Part shown: piece by piece, positions 6,402 through 12,928 of the stretch | Layout of the letters: each line of letters starts with the position of its first letter | How positions within the stretch are numbered: position 1 is the first letter of the stretch | Source: JANYCG01 sp031431035 | GTDB lineage: Bacteria; Pseudomonadota; Gammaproteobacteria; Burkholderiales; Burkholderiaceae_C | Length of the DNA: 13,852 nt | NCBI GenBank assembly: GCA_031431035.1 | Contig: JANPCR010000311.1 | Location: forward strand, 1-13,852 | Reading direction: 5' to 3' | Notes under the pieces: model-generated | Seen by the model: the letters and a program-made list of their open reading frames with translations, nothing else | Database searches by the model: none | What the model was told of the DNA's origin: nothing | Program-made: the position numbers and the translations under genes

Positions 6402-7144
6402 CACGCTGCCACCGCTTGCGAGCCCGCCAAACCGGCAACGCCATCGCCCCGGCTTTCACGCCAGCGCTTGAGCAGGCCGACAGCAGCATTCAACACCAGC
6501 ACCACGGCCAGCAGCACCAGGCCCAGTGCCAACGCCAAAGGCAAATCGCCCTTGCTGGTTTCCAGGGCGATGGCGGTGGTCATGACGCGGGTGAAACCCT
6601 CAATGTTGCCGCCCACAATCATCACCGCGCCGACTTCTGAAATGGCGCGGCCAAACGACGCGATCAACACCGTCAGCAAGGCGTAGCGCTCGTCCCACGC
6701 CAGCAAGGCGCTGCGCATCAGCGGGCTGGCTCCGAGCGACTGAATTTGCTCGCCGTGTCGGTTTTGCGCGTCTTCCACGCACTGGCGGGTCAGCGCCATC
6801 ACCACCGGCAGCACCAACAGCGCCTGCGCCAGCACCATGGCCTTGAAGCTGAACAACCAGCCCAAAAAGCCCAATGGCCCAGAACGCGACAACAGCAGGT
6901 AAACCACCAAGCCGACCACCACCGAGGGCACGGCCAGCAAGGTGTTGAGCAGCGCCAGCAGAACCGGCCGCCCAGCAAAGCGCACCGCACCCAGCCACGC
7001 GCCCGCCAGCAGGCCCACACCGCATGCGAGCAGGCAGGCGCTCGCGCTGACGGCCAGCGAGCGCGTCACCACAGAGACCAAGCCAGCGTCGGCGGACGCA
7101 ATCAGGTTCAGCGCCAGGCCGGCGCTTTCAGAAAAAGTTGTCAC
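6401..7144 (-). CDS. tupB: Tungstate ABC transporter permease TupB
   Basis: A 247-residue inner-membrane permease with about five hydrophobic segments (near 26-50, 61-86, 100-118, 154-180 and 202-225). The cytoplasmic loop contacting the ATPase is at about 130-155 (GEQIQSLGASPLMRSALLAW). The following stretch, GRAISEVGAVMIVGGNIEGF and then RVMTTAIALETSKGD, is characteristic of TupB-type permeases. The start is a GTG at 7144 without a recognisable Shine-Dalgarno sequence. A 9-codon ATG reading frame ends with its TGA overlapping this GTG, which may couple translation or mean that the mRNA is nearly leaderless. It is the first gene of tupBCA and is divergent from the PBP-domain regulator. Confidence 0.93.
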   Translation of the reverse strand: MTTFSESAGLALNLIASADAGLVSVVTRSLAVSASACLLACGVGLLAGAWLGAVRFAGRPVLLALLNTLLAVPSVVVGLVVYLLLSRSGPLGFLGWLFSFKAMVLAQALLVLPVVMALTRQCVEDAQNRHGEQIQSLGASPLMRSALLAWDERYALLTVLIASFGRAISEVGAVMIVGGNIEGFTRVMTTAIALETSKGDLPLALALGLVLLAVVLVLNAAVGLLKRWRESRGDGVAGLAGSQAVAA

Positions 7145-7146
7145 TT

Positions 7147-7190
7147 GGGGTATCGTAGGCGACTGCTCATTTTTTTGCGATATGAACCCC
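7147..7190. promoter_or_regulatory. Dyad in the divergent tupB/regulator promoter region
   Basis: The whole 47-bp gap forms an interrupted inverted repeat: GGGGT at 7147-7151 matches ACCCC at 7186-7190, and TATCG at 7151-7155 matches CGATA at 7178-7182. The inner ATCG-N22-CGAT spacing is close to the outer arms of the E. coli ModE site (ATCG and CGAT about 20 bases apart), but the TATATA inner arms are absent. Since the gap must contain both promoters, binding here would control both tupBCA and the regulator gene. The symmetry is seen directly; the operator role is inference. Confidence 0.45.
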
Positions 7191-7191
7191 C

Positions 7192-8280
7192 GTGCATAGG
7201 CTTCAATTCCACTACACCTTGTCGGGCGACAGCAGCCCCGCGCAGGTGCGCAACCCCTTGATTGATTTGCTACAGGCGGTGGCGCAGTCGGGATCGATTT
7301 CAGCAGCGGCGCGCAGCCTGAAATTGTCTTACCGCCATGTCTGGGGCGAACTTAAACGCTATGAAGCGCTGCTGGGCCACCCCCTGATCATCTGGGAAAA
7401 GGGCCAGGCCGCGCAATTGACCGAATTTGCCGCCAAACTGATGTGGGCTGAAGCCCAGGCCCAGGCCCGCCTGGCACCGCAAATTGAGGCGCTGCGCAGC
7501 GAACTGGAGCGCACCTTTGCTGTGGCTTTTGACGACAGCGCCCACGTGGTGACGCTGTACGCCAGCCATGACGACGCCTTGGGCCGCTTGCGCGAACACG
7601 CCTTGCAGCAAGCCACGGGCGCGCTGCACCTGGACATTCGCTTCACCGGCAGCGTGGATGCGATTCGGGCCCTGAACGAAGGCCGCTGCGTGATGGCCGG
7701 CTTTCACACCCAGCAGCGGCCTTCGGCCGGGTCGCTGGCAGAGCGCACCTACAAACCGCTTTTGAAGCCCGGGCTGCACAAAATCATCGGCTTTGCCAAG
7801 CGCCGCCAAGGTCTGATGGTGGCCCCAGGCAACCCGTTGCGTTTAACCAGTTTGCAAGACGTGCAAAGCCGCCAAGCCCGGTTTGTGAACCGTGCAATGG
7901 GCACAGGCACGCGGGTGTTGCTGGACGAACTGCTGGACCAAGCGGGTTTGGCAGCGAATTCAATCAAAGGCTACGACAGCGCCGAGCCGTCTCATGCGGC
8001 CGTGGCCTTGGCGGTGGCCAGTGGCGCTGCCGATGCAGGGCTGGGCATTGAAGTGGCCGCCCGCGCCAAAGGCCTGGGCTTTGTGCCGCTGGTCGAGGAA
8101 AACTACCATTTGGTGTGCCTGAAATCAGCACTGGACCAGGCTCCCATCGTGGCACTGCGCGAGCTGTTGCAAACCCCTGAATGGCAGCAAACTCTGGCTG
8201 CAATGCCGGGCTACCACCCCGCCAACAGCGGCCAAGTGCTGTCTTTAAACGAAATGCTGCCGTGGTGGCAATTTAGATAA
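7192..8280 (+). CDS. ModE/LysR-type winged-helix regulator with a PBP-like ligand domain, likely Mo/W-responsive
   Basis: A 362-residue one-component regulator. Residues about 22-85 form a ModE/LysR-like winged helix-turn-helix (LLQAVAQSGSISAAARSLKL, SYRHVWGELKRYEALLG). After a helical linker, about 118-330 resemble a type 2 periplasmic-binding-protein domain lacking a signal peptide (VTLYASHDDAL, MAGFHTQQRP, KRRQGLMVAPGNPL, FVNRAMGTGTRVLLDELL, GYDSAEPSHAAVALAVASGAADAGLGIEVAAR). This fusion is known next to molybdate/tungstate transport and molybdoenzyme genes. The PBP domain would bind an oxyanion or a molybdopterin-related ligand in the cytoplasm; the ligand is inferred. The GTG start has no Shine-Dalgarno sequence, and a five-codon ATG frame at 7182 overlaps it. 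The stop codon overlaps a palindromic repeat that probably terminates the transcript. Confidence 0.88.
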   Translation: MHRLQFHYTLSGDSSPAQVRNPLIDLLQAVAQSGSISAAARSLKLSYRHVWGELKRYEALLGHPLIIWEKGQAAQLTEFAAKLMWAEAQAQARLAPQIEALRSELERTFAVAFDDSAHVVTLYASHDDALGRLREHALQQATGALHLDIRFTGSVDAIRALNEGRCVMAGFHTQQRPSAGSLAERTYKPLLKPGLHKIIGFAKRRQGLMVAPGNPLRLTSLQDVQSRQARFVNRAMGTGTRVLLDELLDQAGLAANSIKGYDSAEPSHAAVALAVASGAADAGLGIEVAARAKGLGFVPLVEENYHLVCLKSALDQAPIVALRELLQTPEWQQTLAAMPGYHPANSGQVLSLNEMLPWWQFR

Positions 8281-8306
8281 AAAAAGAACCTGCAGGTTCT
8301 TTTTTT
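8279..8306. terminator. 28-bp perfect palindrome, probable bidirectional terminator
   Basis: Seven A's, GAACCTGCAGGTTC and seven T's form a perfect palindrome centred at 8292/8293. As RNA it gives a stem AAAGAACC/GGTTCTTT with a TGCA loop and a T-tract in either direction. It starts within the TAA stop codon of the regulator gene. It is the terminal palindrome of repeat copy 2. The GC content of the stem is modest, so termination efficiency is uncertain. Confidence 0.6.
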
Positions 8307-8394
8307 GAAAAATGGTTGATTTTGCCCAAAATATGAACAAAATGGCATCTAGCTCTCGTATTATATAGATATTTTGCTATATTTATAATAGCAA
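8279..8394 (-). repeat. Dispersed palindromic repeat, copy 2 (inverted, after the regulator stop)
   Basis: In the opposite orientation to copies 1 and 3: the CTGCAG palindrome comes first, then the core TCTAGCTCTCG, and the hairpin TTGCTAT (8374-8380) / ATAGCAA (8388-8394) with a 7-base loop closes the element. Its reverse complement aligns with copy 3 over the full length: TTGCTAT hairpin, GAGAGCTAGA, TTCATA, GGCAAA, then the A-tract palindrome. It is strongly AT-rich compared with the flanking genes. Confidence 0.9.
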
Positions 8395-8398
8395 CTTA

Positions 8399-8457
8399 GC
8401 GGCTGATCAGCGGGCTGACTAGCGGGCTGATCATCAGGTTGACTAGCAGGCTGACCC
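8399..8457. repeat. 12-bp tandem repeat, about five units
   Basis: Units: GCGGCTGATCA (11 bp), GCGGGCTGACTA, GCGGGCTGATCA, TCAGGTTGACTA, GCAGGCTGACCC. The first four end alternately in GATCA and GACTA, and the last has decayed, so the true period may be 24 bp. It begins four bases after repeat copy 2 and ends 14 bp before the EgtB/SenA-type stop codon, in the convergent gap. There is no coding frame of note and no spacers, so it is not a CRISPR. It could be a replication-slippage tract, or iteron-like. Confidence 0.85.
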
Positions 8458-8471
8458 GCACACTTGCCTCA

Positions 8472-9743
8472 TTAAAAAGCGCAAGTTCTGAACCCCACAA
8501 ACATCTCATCGCGTTCAGGTGCCGCAAAACCGCGAAATTTGGGGGATTTCAGGCGGGCGCGGGTCGCAAATGACGAGCCACGCAGCACTTTGGTGCGGCC
8601 AAAGTGGGGCGCTGAATAGTCGCGCCACGGGCCAGGTACAAAGCCTGGGTAGCCTTTGAAGGTGGTGCCCGTCCACTCCCAAACCTCGCCAAAACGGAAA
8701 CCACGGCGCACGGCCGTGTGCGCGGCGACTTCCCATTCGACCTCAGCCGGCAAGCGGCGCCCGGCCCAACGTGCCCAGGCGTCAGCCTCCCACCAGGTGA
8801 CGTGGGTGGCGCTTTGGCCGCCCAGCATGCGCATGGCTTTGCCAAACCGGGTTTGCATCACCGCGCCGCTGGCAACGCCAATTTGATCGACATACCGTGG
8901 GCCGCGCCTGCCACCGTCAGGCCCGGTGTCGGCTGCTCGTTCTGACAACCAGACCCAGCCGTCGGGGTGCCACAGTTCAGCGCGGTCGTAACCGCCATCG
9001 TCCACAAACTCGACAAACTGCGCCCAGGTGATGGGCTGAGCGTCAATTTCGAATTCAGGCACGTCGATCAGCAAGGTGGGGCGCTCATTGTCAAAGGCAA
9101 AACCTGGCCCGTCGCCCGCGCCCAGGCTCCAGCGCCCTGCGGGCACCCACAGCGGGTCCCGCGCGGCTTGCGGCGCATGCACAGGCAGCTGCAAGGGCAC
9201 GCCCAGCGCTTGCGCCAGGTTGATCAGCGCTTCACCTTGCATGTCCTCATGAAACAAGGCCAGGCGGTAAAAATACAGCGCGTCGTCTTCGTCTGGCGTT
9301 TTTTCCAGCAGTTCCAGGCTGGCCTCCAGCGTTTCGAGCAAATAGGCTTTGATGGTTTGCGCGGGCGGTAAAGCCAGGCTCCAGCGAGCAGCGACCGAAT
9401 TGAGCGCCGGGTTCCACCAGGCATCTGCCCGTGGCTCAATCGACGCCAAGCGCACGACCGTCGGGTCGGCCAATGTGCCCCGCTGCCGCTGCAAATTGCG
9501 GGCAATCCACCATTCTTGAAACCAGCCAATATGGCCCAACACCCACATCGGCGGGCTCAGGTTGGCGTTCAGGTGCAGGCGGCTGGCCGCATCAAAAGCC
9601 GTTGGCTCGCCCGCCGCTTCGAGCTGGGTGATCAAGTGCAGCGAATGGTTGCGAGCGTCCATCAGCGCCAGTGACAAAACCTCGCGCCCTGCGCGGCGCA
9701 CGTCAATGGAGTCAATGCTGATCAGGCGGGTCTCTTGCGTCAT
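8472..9743 (-). CDS. EgtB/SenA-family iron-dependent sulfoxide or selenoxide synthase
   Basis: A 423-residue cytoplasmic protein with an N-terminal DinB-like helical domain (about 20-175) and a C-terminal FGE-sulfatase/SUMF1-type domain (about 195-423). The C-terminal motifs are THVTWWEADAWARWAGRRLP, AEVEWE, VWEWTGTTF, VLRGSSFATRAR and PERDEMFVGFRTC. The family joins cysteine, or a selenosugar in SenA, to trimethylhistidine on a non-haem iron to build ergothioneine or selenoneine. Iron ligands in EgtB are one His in the first helix pair (here H71 in LGHIGWFQEWW) and an H-x3-H pair. Here the pair reads HEDMQ, so H165 is present but the second position is Q169. No egtD, senB or senC lies next to it, so the product cannot be decided. 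The resemblance to Burkholderiales SenA is from memory. The start has no strong ribosome-binding site. Confidence 0.82.
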   Translation of the reverse strand: MTQETRLISIDSIDVRRAGREVLSLALMDARNHSLHLITQLEAAGEPTAFDAASRLHLNANLSPPMWVLGHIGWFQEWWIARNLQRQRGTLADPTVVRLASIEPRADAWWNPALNSVAARWSLALPPAQTIKAYLLETLEASLELLEKTPDEDDALYFYRLALFHEDMQGEALINLAQALGVPLQLPVHAPQAARDPLWVPAGRWSLGAGDGPGFAFDNERPTLLIDVPEFEIDAQPITWAQFVEFVDDGGYDRAELWHPDGWVWLSERAADTGPDGGRRGPRYVDQIGVASGAVMQTRFGKAMRMLGGQSATHVTWWEADAWARWAGRRLPAEVEWEVAAHTAVRRGFRFGEVWEWTGTTFKGYPGFVPGPWRDYSAPHFGRTKVLRGSSFATRARLKSPKFRGFAAPERDEMFVGFRTCAF

Positions 9744-9810
9744 GCTCAGATTACATCACGTCGCGGCTTTTGAAGTGCGCAAGAGGGGCGCAACGGGGGG
9801 CGCCAGACTA

Positions 9811-9890
9811 AGGGAAATCACCCGGCAAAGCGACAGGTTCTGTTTTTACAATTTGGGGTCGAAAACTTTTGTTTTTTTATACCCTTGGAG
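9811..9890 (+). promoter_or_regulatory. Leader of the TRAP binding-protein gene with Shine-Dalgarno site
   Basis: The 154-bp divergent gap contains AGGG-N6-CCCGGC at 9811-9826, an AT-rich stretch with several T-tracts at 9842-9880, and GGAG at 9887-9890, 7 bases before the ATG at 9898. The Shine-Dalgarno site is clear and fixes the start. A possible promoter, TTGGGG (9853) and TTATAC (9877), has an 18-base spacer but would start transcription almost at the ribosome-binding site, so I do not rely on it. Confidence 0.45.
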
Positions 9891-9897
9891 TAACTTT

Positions 9898-10980
9898 ATG
9901 GATCGTCGCTACGTCATTAAAAATGCTGGTATGGCCGGAATTTTGGCCGCCGGGGTTGCACCCGCTGTAGTCAATGCGCAGGCCAATGTGCGCTGGCGCC
10001 TGACCTCCAGCTTCCCCAAAGCGCTGGACACTTTGTTTGGCGTGTCTGACGTGTTTGCCAAAAAAGTCAAAGACATGTCGGGTGGCAAGTTCGAGATCAC
10101 CACCCACGGCCCCGGCGAAATTGTGCCGGCGTTCGGCACGGTTGACGCGATTCAAAACGGCACGGTTGAGGCGGCCAGCACGGCACCCTACTACTATTTC
10201 GGCAAAGACCCCACATTCGCCATTGGTTGCGCGATTCCTTTCGGTTTGAACAGCCGCCAGATGACTGCGTGGATGTACGAAGGCAACGGCCTGAAGCTGA
10301 TGCGCGAGTTTTACCGTCCCTACAACATCCTGAGCTTCCCGATGGGCAACACGGGTGCGCAAATGGGTGGCTGGTTCAGAAAACCCATCACGTCATTGGC
10401 TGACATCAAAGGCCTGAAATTCCGCACCGGTGGCTTCAGTGGCGTGGTGTGGGAGCGCATTGGCGGCGTGGCGGCCAACATTCCCGGCGGCGAAATTTAC
10501 GCAGCCCTGGAAAAAGGCACGATTGACGCAGCCGAGTGGGTGGGTCCTTACGACGACCAGAAGCTGGGCTTCAACAAGATTGCCCAGAACTACGCTTACC
10601 CTGGCTATTGGGAAGGCGGCCCTCAGTTGGACTTGCACGTCAACATCAAAGCCTATGACGCTTTGTCTAGCGAATACAAAGCCATCATCGAAGCGGCTTC
10701 GGCCTACGCCCACATTGACATGCAAGCCAAGTACGATGCACGCAATTCCACTGCACTCAAGCAGTTGGTTGCTGGCGGCACCAAGCTGTTCCGCTTCCCC
10801 AAAGACGTGATGGACGGCGCATTCAAAGCCTCAATGGATGTGTACTCGGAACTGTCGGCCAAAAACCCAGCCTGGAAAAAAGTGTACGACGACTACACCG
10901 TGTTCCGCCGCGATGCCAATCTGTGGTTCCGCTTCACCGAAGCCGCATTTGACGACTACATGCAAAGCGCGAAACTGTAA
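9898..10980 (+). CDS. TRAP transporter substrate-binding protein, TakP-type (2-oxoacid/lactate group)
   Basis: A 360-residue periplasmic receptor of the DctP superfamily that hands an organic acid to the DctQM permease. The signal peptide has a twin arginine (R3-R4), a hydrophobic core at about 12-25, and cleavage after VNA (27), so Tat or Sec export is possible. The mature protein matches my recollection of the TakP/Thermus lactate-receptor group: WRLTSSFPKALDTLFG, SYYY-like APYYYFGKDPTFA, PFGLNSRQ, GNTGAQMGGWFRKPI, LKFRTGGF with the carboxylate-binding arginine R176, YAALEKGTIDAAEWVGPYDD (W214) and YPGYWEGGPQ. Ligands in that group are 2-oxoacids such as pyruvate, or calcium-lactate; which one applies here is inference. 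A perfect terminator follows. The permease genes are not downstream but on the opposite strand, facing it. Confidence 0.93.
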   Translation: MDRRYVIKNAGMAGILAAGVAPAVVNAQANVRWRLTSSFPKALDTLFGVSDVFAKKVKDMSGGKFEITTHGPGEIVPAFGTVDAIQNGTVEAASTAPYYYFGKDPTFAIGCAIPFGLNSRQMTAWMYEGNGLKLMREFYRPYNILSFPMGNTGAQMGGWFRKPITSLADIKGLKFRTGGFSGVVWERIGGVAANIPGGEIYAALEKGTIDAAEWVGPYDDQKLGFNKIAQNYAYPGYWEGGPQLDLHVNIKAYDALSSEYKAIIEAASAYAHIDMQAKYDARNSTALKQLVAGGTKLFRFPKDVMDGAFKASMDVYSELSAKNPAWKKVYDDYTVFRRDANLWFRFTEAAFDDYMQSAKL

Positions 10981-11029
10981 GTGGACTTGATTTAACTTGA
11001 CTTGGCCTGGCTGAACCCAGGTCACCAAG

Positions 11030-11059
11030 AAAAAAGGGCTGCAATTGCAGCCCTTTTTT
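11030..11059. terminator. Perfect bidirectional intrinsic terminator
   Basis: A 30-bp perfect palindrome: six A's, GGGCTGCAATTGCAGCCC, six T's. It gives a GC-rich stem followed by a T-tract on either strand. It ends the TRAP receptor transcript, and on the minus strand it ends the small coiled-coil gene, whose stop codon lies inside it. Confidence 0.92.
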
Positions 11060-11297
11060 AATTTGTCAATTCAAGACGGCGTTCGATTCGATCAATGCGT
11101 TCCGCCAGGGTGTCCACTGTGACTGTCTGACGGGCCTGATCTCCTGATAAATGTGCCAAATCGCCACGAATGGAAGCGATACCAATCTCTAGTTGCGACA
11201 TTCGCCCTTTAATTTCCTTAAGCTCGCGCTCAATTCGATCCTGTCCACCCTGAAATCGCTTCAGGTGTTCCAGCACGAGATTTGTTGAATCATCCAT
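11058..11297 (-). CDS. Small coiled-coil protein of unknown function
   Basis: 79 residues, highly charged and predicted to be almost entirely alpha-helical. A heptad-like pattern runs through LEHLKRFQGGQDRIERELKE, IKGRMSQLEIGIASIRGDLA and TLAERIDRIERRLEL. There is no signal peptide, no membrane segment and no cysteine. Small proteins of this layout (a leading S/T-N-x-x-L-E-H-L stretch, then repeated D-R-I-E-R) occur as conserved hypotheticals in proteobacteria; I know no function. It lies 59 bp downstream of dctM on the same strand and may be co-transcribed with dctQM, ending at the shared terminator. No clear Shine-Dalgarno sequence precedes the ATG. Its coding status is likely but less sure than that of its neighbours. 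Confidence 0.65.
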   Translation of the reverse strand: MDDSTNLVLEHLKRFQGGQDRIERELKEIKGRMSQLEIGIASIRGDLAHLSGDQARQTVTVDTLAERIDRIERRLELTN

Positions 11298-11356
11298 TGC
11301 GCAAGTGTAAGTTCAATTCAGGTAGTTGCCCAGGGAAATCCAAGCTGACCCTTATC

Positions 11357-12928
11357 CTATTTCTTGACCTTGTCCGCCTCAAGTGCGCGTTTAATTGCCT
11401 CCATCGGGTCTTCTTCTTTTTCCGCTGCAGGCGCTGATTTCGAATCAGCTCCCGTCGCACTACTGTCGCCGGGCTTGACTGTTTTTTCGGTGCCATAGCC
11501 ACGTGTCGTGCCCATGTTTTGAATATCGTCACCAGCCTTATTGATGTCCAGCACCTTTTCTTTGTCCAGGAAGACCGTCACCGTTTGCGGGAAGAAAATC
11601 ACAATCGCCACCAAGATCAGCTGCATGATGATGAAGGGAATCGAGCCCAAATAGATATCTCGCGACTCGACTTTTCGCGGGATAGAGCCATTTTTGAACA
11701 GTGTGTCGGAAATGCCTCGCAAATAAAACAGGGCAAAGCCAAACGGCGGGTGCATGAAGCTGGTTTGCATGTTCACGCAGATCATCACGCCAAACCAGAT
11801 CAGGTCAATGCCCATCTTGGCCGCCACGGGCGCCAAAAACGGGATGATGATGAAGGCGATCTCAAAGAAGTCGAGGAAAAACGCCAGGAAGAAAATGAAG
11901 ATGTTGACGGCAATCAAGAAGCCGATCTGCCCACCTGGCAGGCCCGATAGCATGTGCTCAATCCAGATGCCGCCGTCAACGCCCTGGAAGACCAGTGAAA
12001 AGACGCGAGAGCCGATCAAGATGAACACGACCATGGCGGTCAGTCGCATGGTACTGATCATGGCTTCTTTCACCAGCGCCCAGGTCAGTCGTTTGTGGAT
12101 AGCCGCCAAAATCATGGCCCCCACGGCGCCCATGGCACCCGCTTCTGTGGGTGTGGCAATGGCGGTGTTGATGCCTGGCAAGCCACCCATGCTGCCCAGC
12201 ACGGTGAAAATCAGCACGGCAGACGGGATGATGCCGCGCAGGCATTTAGACCACAGCGCCCAGCCGTTCAAGGTTCTGGCGGCTTTGGGAATGCCTGGCA
12301 AATAATGGGGTTTGAAGCGGGTCAAGGCAAATGTGTACGCTGCAAACAGCAAAATTTGCAGGATCGACGGGCCCCAAGCTCCTTTGTACATGTCGCCCAC
12401 GGGCTTGCCAAGCTGGTCTGCCAACACAATCAGCACCAACGAAGGTGGCACCAACTGGGTGATGGTGCCAGCCGCGGCCAAAACGCCCGTGGCGTAGCGC
12501 ATGTTGTAGTTCCAGCGCATCATGACCGGCAAAGAGATCATGGCCATGGCAATCACTTGGCCGGCCACGGTGCCAGTGATGGCGCCCAAAATGAAGCCCA
12601 CAATGATGACCGAGTAACCCAAACCGCCACGCACGGGGCCAAACAGCTGACCCATGGAGTCGAGCATGTCCTCAGCGAGGCCGCATTTCTCCAAAATCGT
12701 GCCCATCAGCGTGAAAAAGGGAATTGCCAGCAGCAGCTCATTGGACAAAATGCCAAAGACGTTGAGCGGCAGGGCCGTCATGAAAGCCTGCGGAAACCAG
12801 CCCATATAGACCGCGAAATAGCCGCAGCCAATACCCAGCGCCCCCAGCGAAAACGCCACGGGGAAGCCAATCAGCATGATGATGATGAGCCCCGCGAACA
12901 TCATCGGGGCGAATTCTTGCATCGTCAT
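11357..12928 (-). CDS. dctM: TRAP transporter large permease (DctM) with an extended C-terminal tail
   Basis: A 523-residue inner-membrane protein that forms the ion-coupled transport path of the TRAP system. Many hydrophobic helices are visible. Family landmarks are NELLLAIPFFTLMGTILEKCG (about 63-83, quoted here in part), GAITGTVAGQVIAMAMISLP (115-134), PTEAGAMGAVGA (260-271), FLDFFEIAFIIIPFLAPVA (351-369), and a last membrane helix at about 431-448. The usual DctM length is about 425-450; here about 73 hydrophilic residues follow the last helix, rich in Lys, Glu, Asp, Ser and Ala (for example SKSAPAAEKEEDPMEAIKRA). The ATG overlaps the dctQ stop (ATGA), so the two are coupled. The matching receptor is presumably the convergent TakP-type gene on the other strand. 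Confidence 0.94.
   Translation of the reverse strand: MTMQEFAPMMFAGLIIIMLIGFPVAFSLGALGIGCGYFAVYMGWFPQAFMTALPLNVFGILSNELLLAIPFFTLMGTILEKCGLAEDMLDSMGQLFGPVRGGLGYSVIIVGFILGAITGTVAGQVIAMAMISLPVMMRWNYNMRYATGVLAAAGTITQLVPPSLVLIVLADQLGKPVGDMYKGAWGPSILQILLFAAYTFALTRFKPHYLPGIPKAARTLNGWALWSKCLRGIIPSAVLIFTVLGSMGGLPGINTAIATPTEAGAMGAVGAMILAAIHKRLTWALVKEAMISTMRLTAMVVFILIGSRVFSLVFQGVDGGIWIEHMLSGLPGGQIGFLIAVNIFIFFLAFFLDFFEIAFIIIPFLAPVAAKMGIDLIWFGVMICVNMQTSFMHPPFGFALFYLRGISDTLFKNGSIPRKVESRDIYLGSIPFIIMQLILVAIVIFFPQTVTVFLDKEKVLDINKAGDDIQNMGTTRGYGTEKTVKPGDSSATGADSKSAPAAEKEEDPMEAIKRALEADKVKK

Noticed and set aside
8279..8394. tRNA or known small RNA in the gap after the regulator
   Set aside because: The structure is only two simple stems in AT-rich sequence and is repeated elsewhere in the window; no cloverleaf or known RNA family pattern is visible.
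8399..8457. CRISPR-like array
   Set aside because: Units are 12 bp and contiguous with no spacers, and there are no cas genes nearby.
9562..9897. Upstream extension of the TRAP receptor
   Set aside because: It overlaps the EgtB/SenA-type gene on the other strand; GGAG and a twin-arginine signal peptide place the start at 9898.
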